Translations under genes and position numbers: made by a program
Shown: in pieces, positions 59,881 to 64,000 of the stretch
How the letters are laid out: each line of letters begins with the position of its first letter
Position numbering within the stretch: the stretch's first letter is position 1
Source: Latrodectus hesperus
Lineage: Eukaryota > Arthropoda > Arachnida > Araneae > Theridiidae
NCBI GenBank assembly: GCA_037975125.1
Contig: CM075851.1
Coordinates: forward strand, 77,057,063 to 77,121,062
Direction of reading: 5' to 3'
DNA length: 64,000 bases
Notes under the pieces: generated by a model
What the model saw: only the letters and a program-made list of their open reading frames with translations
The model's database searches: none
Told to the model about the DNA's origin: nothing

Positions 59881-60430
59881 AACTAAATTCAATTCATGTA
59901 ACAAACAAACTAATCACCAGTTTTTCAATTTCCAAAATTACTAGTACTTTGTACATACCTAAATTTCAAGACATGTAAAGAACTAATTACATTTTATTCC
60001 TATAAACTTCTAAATTTCATTAACTATAATCAATTTCTGTTGGTAAATTATGTAATTATTTCAGCCATCCTTACTTAAATTTATTTAGATCCTGTTAACA
60101 TTTATTTTTCTGTTTCACTTGATCCTATCTTATTAATTCTGTTATTTCAAATTTGTATTTTGAACTGTGATACAGTGGTCTACTGCGTAGATCACTGTAG
60201 GCTTGAAAACCCCACCTTTGTACAGCACTCGTCTCTCAAACAATGTGTCGAGCGTTCTGGAGAACCTCTTAAGGCTCAAGCCCCCAGATTACAGTTCCCA
60301 GCGGGCACCTGGCACTCCGTGCAGGGTGTCCGACATTCTAGACTGAAGTAGAGGCACAACCTGAAAGCCAATAGGAATAGAACAGGGCCTCTTCTTCTCG
60401 TTGTCTGTCTGTCTGATGCTAATGTCTTCT
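59881..60430 (+). other. LINE 3' untranslated region
   Basis: Follows the ORF2 tail. The first ~250 bp are AT-rich; 60160-60420 is much richer in G and C, a composition break typical of a structured retrotransposon 3' end. It finishes with a short TGTC repeat (60402-60414). No long A tail was seen. The open frame at 60160-60351 is unlikely to be a gene. Confidence 0.5.
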
Positions 60431-61029
60431 TATTTTATATATCATGATTATTGTGTATATCATTATATATTCTTATTATGAATGTTTCTTTTACAATATA
60501 AACTCAAATTTTATGCGGTAAATTAAAATTTGAAAAAAATTTTAAATATGCAAAAATATCATCACAAATTTATCGTGATATGCCTTACTCTGCATTATGA
60601 ATCACATATTTAATAAGGTCCCACTCATTTAAAATAATAAATTGGGAATTGTATTCTGATAATAATGTGGGAAAAGTACTTGCTTACCAAAAATACAGTA
60701 TAAAGCTTTCCTGCACCAGTCTGGACTTGAAATTGTAGAACCGATTTCAATGAATTTGTAAAACCAATTCCAATTTTCCAAAGCTGCAATATTCAGTAAA
60801 TTTCCAAAGAGCTGGCTATCCTTTTTTCATAAATTATGTCAATGAGTTAGATTTAACGTATTATTATATTTCCGCTATAATTATTAAAATTAAGAAATTT
60901 TTTTTTGAAGATAAAATAATAAGTCGAAAAAGTTCCTTTTTATTTAATGGAAAGTAATAAGCAATAAAATACACTTTGCAGTTCTGCACAAATCACAAGA
61001 TTATAATATAAATTAATTTTTCTCTTGTA

Positions 61030-61031
<2 letters not shown>
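60431..61031. other. AT-rich intergenic DNA, nothing recognised
   Basis: No motif, repeat or frame of interest between the LINE 3' end and the microsatellite. Confidence 0.7.

Positions 61032-61118
<87 letters not shown>
61032..61118. repeat. (AT)n(TG)n microsatellite
   Basis: AT tract at 61032-61104 followed by seven TG units to 61118, the same compound order as at 1.42 kb. Confidence 0.95.
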
Positions 61119-61119
<1 letters not shown>

Positions 61120-63500
61120 ATATGTGTGTATGCTAAAATTCTATGCAGAAATTGTAATAAATGTCCTTCAAAAAGAAATCTAGGCTAAAAACATTAATAT
61201 AAAAACAAAAGTTTTAGAAACAAGTTGCATAAAATTATGTATAAACTGGTTACAAATTCGTTTCATTAATATAATTGTTTGAATAATGTGTATACAGAAA
61301 TTAGGGGGTCGAGCATTTAGTGATATATTCTATGTGTATCTTAAAAATACTTCTCAGAAGATTTATAATAAAATTTATTACCAACATGAAATTTGAAAAG
61401 GCTTATTAACCAATTTATTATAAAATTTTCCTTCAATATTTGAAGACAATAGCATTACAAGTGCAATACTTAAAATTTTACTAATAGCGTATTTTATTGA
61501 AAAGTCATTTTTGAAATTCAAGAGCTTTAATTCACGAAAATAGTTATATTTATATTCTCTTAAATATTTATCTAAAAATCATACATTTCCATTGCAAGGC
61601 CAGTGGCTATTCTGGGTTTATAAAAGAAATACAAAAAAGTAAGAAGATATCCACGCTAATGCAGGCGAAAATTTCTTTCTCAGGTGTTCCTCATAAAGGA
61701 ACACGAAAAGCTCCCATGGTAGCTATTTTTGTTTCTTGAAAGTCATTCAAAAGAATTCACTGGAATTCACTTGGAGAAATAAACCATATGAAGAGCAAAT
61801 ACGGAGAAAAGATTTGGTGACATGTTGGATAATTGTGTACAGTAAAGAAAAGGAATATGCCACAAAAAGCATTCTGAGAAAACTTAGAAAAGAAAAGCAT
61901 TGTATTTTATTCTGTTTGCAATCATGCTTATGTTTCAGAATTGCTCAAAGCTTTTGTTACAAACCATCAAAATAAAAGTGTTTTATATAAAATTGTTTCA
62001 GTGAAAGCAATATATAATTAATGTAACCTTGTGCGCATGATATATTTTGTGTTTATTATTATAATTTAATTGTTTCAGCTTGTCATAGAAATAACTGCAT
62101 TCCTCCTGTTTACTTGCTTTTATAAAAGCATAGTGTTAGAAAATTGCCTGCAATTTTATAAAAAATTATACAAATTTATTAAATTTTATTGCATTATTTA
62201 TAATTCAAAAAGGGTTCGTAGGTTTCTTACATTACTTATAAGTATTCCAGACTTCTGAAATTGAAATAGGAAAATTTTCGAATTATCAGTTTTTCAAACC
62301 AACTAAATTTTTGTCTGGTTATGCTAAATCATCTTTGCAAAAGTGATTTTAACAAAATAATACTTTCAAAAAAATTTCTTTTTATTGTGTGTTGCATAAA
62401 TTAGACATAACGTGAATGCATGTAAAAACCTTATACTTCTGGGCTCAATAAGCATGATGCGATTTTCTTGGGCTCAATAAGCACGATGCGATTGCATGTA
62501 AGTTTGTAATGCTTACTCTCTTAGATATTTCTTTCATATAATGCCAATATCTTCATCATATTATTTCAACTTTTTCCATGTTTCCTTTATAGAAAAAACT
62601 CCGAATCATTTTTAAAGGAAATTATATAGCAAAAATGAATAATTTCATCACAATGAGTTTCGCTTAACAACAATAAAATATTTTGATTCTAGGAGTGATA
62701 AAAGTCCATTCATTTTGGGTAGAAATTTCTCCTTTTTGACTCGAAGTTTAGTATAATTTTAGAAATTATCAAAACGTAAATTGTGAAGATAAATATCATT
62801 GGGTATGAAGAATTTTGCTCTTAAGTTGGGTGTCATCGTTAATACTTGATTTCATTGCCCACAGCAAATTGTCAGTCACGGTTTTAAGTAATTAGATGAG
62901 TTTGAACATCCACAAATTTGCTGTTATTAATTAATATCATGAAATTCATAGCTATATATCTAGAAACTTGCTGCATTTTTTAATTTTAAAAGTTCTAAAT
63001 TAACAAACTTAACAATAAAGTATATCGCAAGACTGCAACACCCTTAACCTTAAAGACAAGATTAAACGGTCATTTATCAGTAGAATTTTTCTACGAGATA
63101 GGAAAATGTTTGTTTTTATTAATGGGGAATTGATCTAAATTATTCAGATTTAATGTAAAATGAGCAAAAATATATACAGATACTTTTCTTGAATTACTTT
63201 AATTTTGCCTAATAAATGTTCGTGTTTATCTATATGCAGAATTATCGCAATTATCAATAGTATATAAATCTATAAATTCATGCTAAGAATGTTGGCTTTT
63301 GTTTCATTAATATGAAACTCATACATTTCATTTAACGTTCCTGAAATACTAAAATAATTTTGTTAGTGTATCATAAATAATATGTTATCTTAAATAACTA
63401 TGCATTTCTATTTGTTTTAACCTAAATTTATACTACACACACAGCAATACATTATTATATTCAAGATCTGTTGAAACGAAAACCTATATATTACGCACAC
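61119..63500. other. AT-rich intergenic DNA with a short duplication
   Basis: No gene recognised. A small hairpin GTGTTCC...GGAACAC sits at about 61683-61703. The 79-codon plus-strand frame at 61736-61975 (MKVIQKNSLEFTWRNKPYEEQ...) is Lys/Glu-rich without a known motif. Confidence 0.66.
62441..62493. repeat. 24-bp direct duplication
   Basis: GGGCTCAATAAGCATGATGC (start 62441) recurs at 62470 with one difference (CACGATGC); each copy ends GATT. Period 29 bp, two copies. Confidence 0.9.
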
Positions 63501-63518
63501 AACCACAAATATCTAAGA

Positions 63519-63761
63519 GATATCCAACTCTAATCCAATTCATATTCAGATATCTATCACATCTACAATACATCCATGAGATATTCAAAATTCAAATGTC
63601 CATGGATATCCTAAACTTGATGTTTGTTAGCTATCTTAAAATAATATCATTTGGATATTGCAGAGATATCTCATGGATATCTGAAATTCTTGAAAATTGG
63701 ATATCCAAATTTCGTAAGGTATATCTGACAGACATCAGAAATCTAGATATCGTTAGATATC
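63519..63761. repeat. Cluster of eight GATATC palindromes
   Basis: GATATC occurs at 63519, 63549, 63605, 63665, 63676, 63700, 63746 and 63756, with further near copies (GATATT, TATATC) between. Most are preceded by AG or TGG. The spacing is irregular, so it is not a simple tandem array. A 70-codon plus-strand frame (63596-63808) crosses it, with repeated DIS/DIR pieces that come from the motif. Function unknown; possibly a degraded repeat unit built on (T)GGATATC. Confidence 0.85.
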
Positions 63762-63789
63762 TACACTTTGGATATTTGTCAGGCAGTCG

Positions 63790-64000
63790 ATGTCAACAAC
63801 ATTCATAGAAAGCTGTACTTTTATAAACTAAGTTAATGAATTCTGAAACCCCAGTATTAATACAAATAAGATGATTATTTCAAATTAAAATAAAGTGGCA
63901 ACAATCATTCTAGTTGATCAATTTCTATTTGGATGTTTATTATGACAGTTTACAAACGAGATAAGTGGATTTAAGAACTTGTTTGTAAATTTTACTGAGT
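63790..64000. other. AT-rich DNA to the window end
   Basis: Nothing recognised. Confidence 0.7.

Noticed and set aside
61736..61975. 79-codon Lys/Glu-rich open frame
   Set aside because: No motif, no conserved block, and composition fits chance in AT-rich DNA.

Overview
The window reads as gene-poor, very AT-rich nuclear DNA of an arthropod, most likely a spider. That guess rests on the kinds of transposon seen (Tc1-like elements whose protein reads HLDD...GRLECGRTQLE, several RNase H-bearing LINEs, a tRNA-derived SINE with a (CAA)n tail) and on long AT-rich non-coding DNA; it is an inference. I found no host protein-coding gene, no rRNA and no intact tRNA gene. Everything recognisable is a mobile element, nearly all of it broken, or a simple or tandem repeat.

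Layout. 0.3-1.4 kb: decayed Tc1-like element with terminal repeats, followed at once by a (TA)n(TG)n microsatellite. About 5.0-5.5 kb: a much older possible Tc1 remnant. 14.75-17.07 kb: a Tc1-like transposon, 1,500 bp once its insert is removed, with 25-bp terminal repeats; a 813-bp LINE-derived element sits inside its transposase gene with a 13-bp target duplication. 18.19-18.83 kb: a 5'-truncated LINE tail with a 14-bp duplication. 24.29-24.70 kb: three copies of a 135-bp tandem repeat. 32.89-33.15 kb: a tRNA-derived SINE on the minus strand. 35.1-39.1 kb: a degenerate minus-strand LINE (endonuclease plus reverse transcriptase) carrying two plus-strand insertions, each flanked by its own target duplication. 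47.05-48.75 kb: (TC)n(TA)n, a perfect 27-bp-arm palindrome, then a plus-strand LINE reverse-transcriptase remnant. 52.5-60.4 kb: a LINE pseudogene split inside its reverse-transcriptase domain by a 5,339-bp segment flanked by TTAA, with matching 11-bp ends and a 45-bp subterminal repeat, best explained as a piggyBac-like insertion with no recognisable transposase. 61.03-61.12 kb: another (AT)n(TG)n. 63.52-63.76 kb: eight GATATC palindromes in 243 bp.

How the parts relate. There is no operon or pathway here. The elements record successive insertions: three loci show a younger element inside an older one, and at each the boundaries are fixed by target duplications and by the host element's reading resuming across the gap. 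The two most unusual items are the large TTAA-flanked segment, whose interior looks like ordinary AT-rich non-coding DNA, and two short elements (15.18-15.99 and 38.45-39.02 kb) that appear to join a LINE leader to the extreme 3' end of a LINE, with the middle missing.
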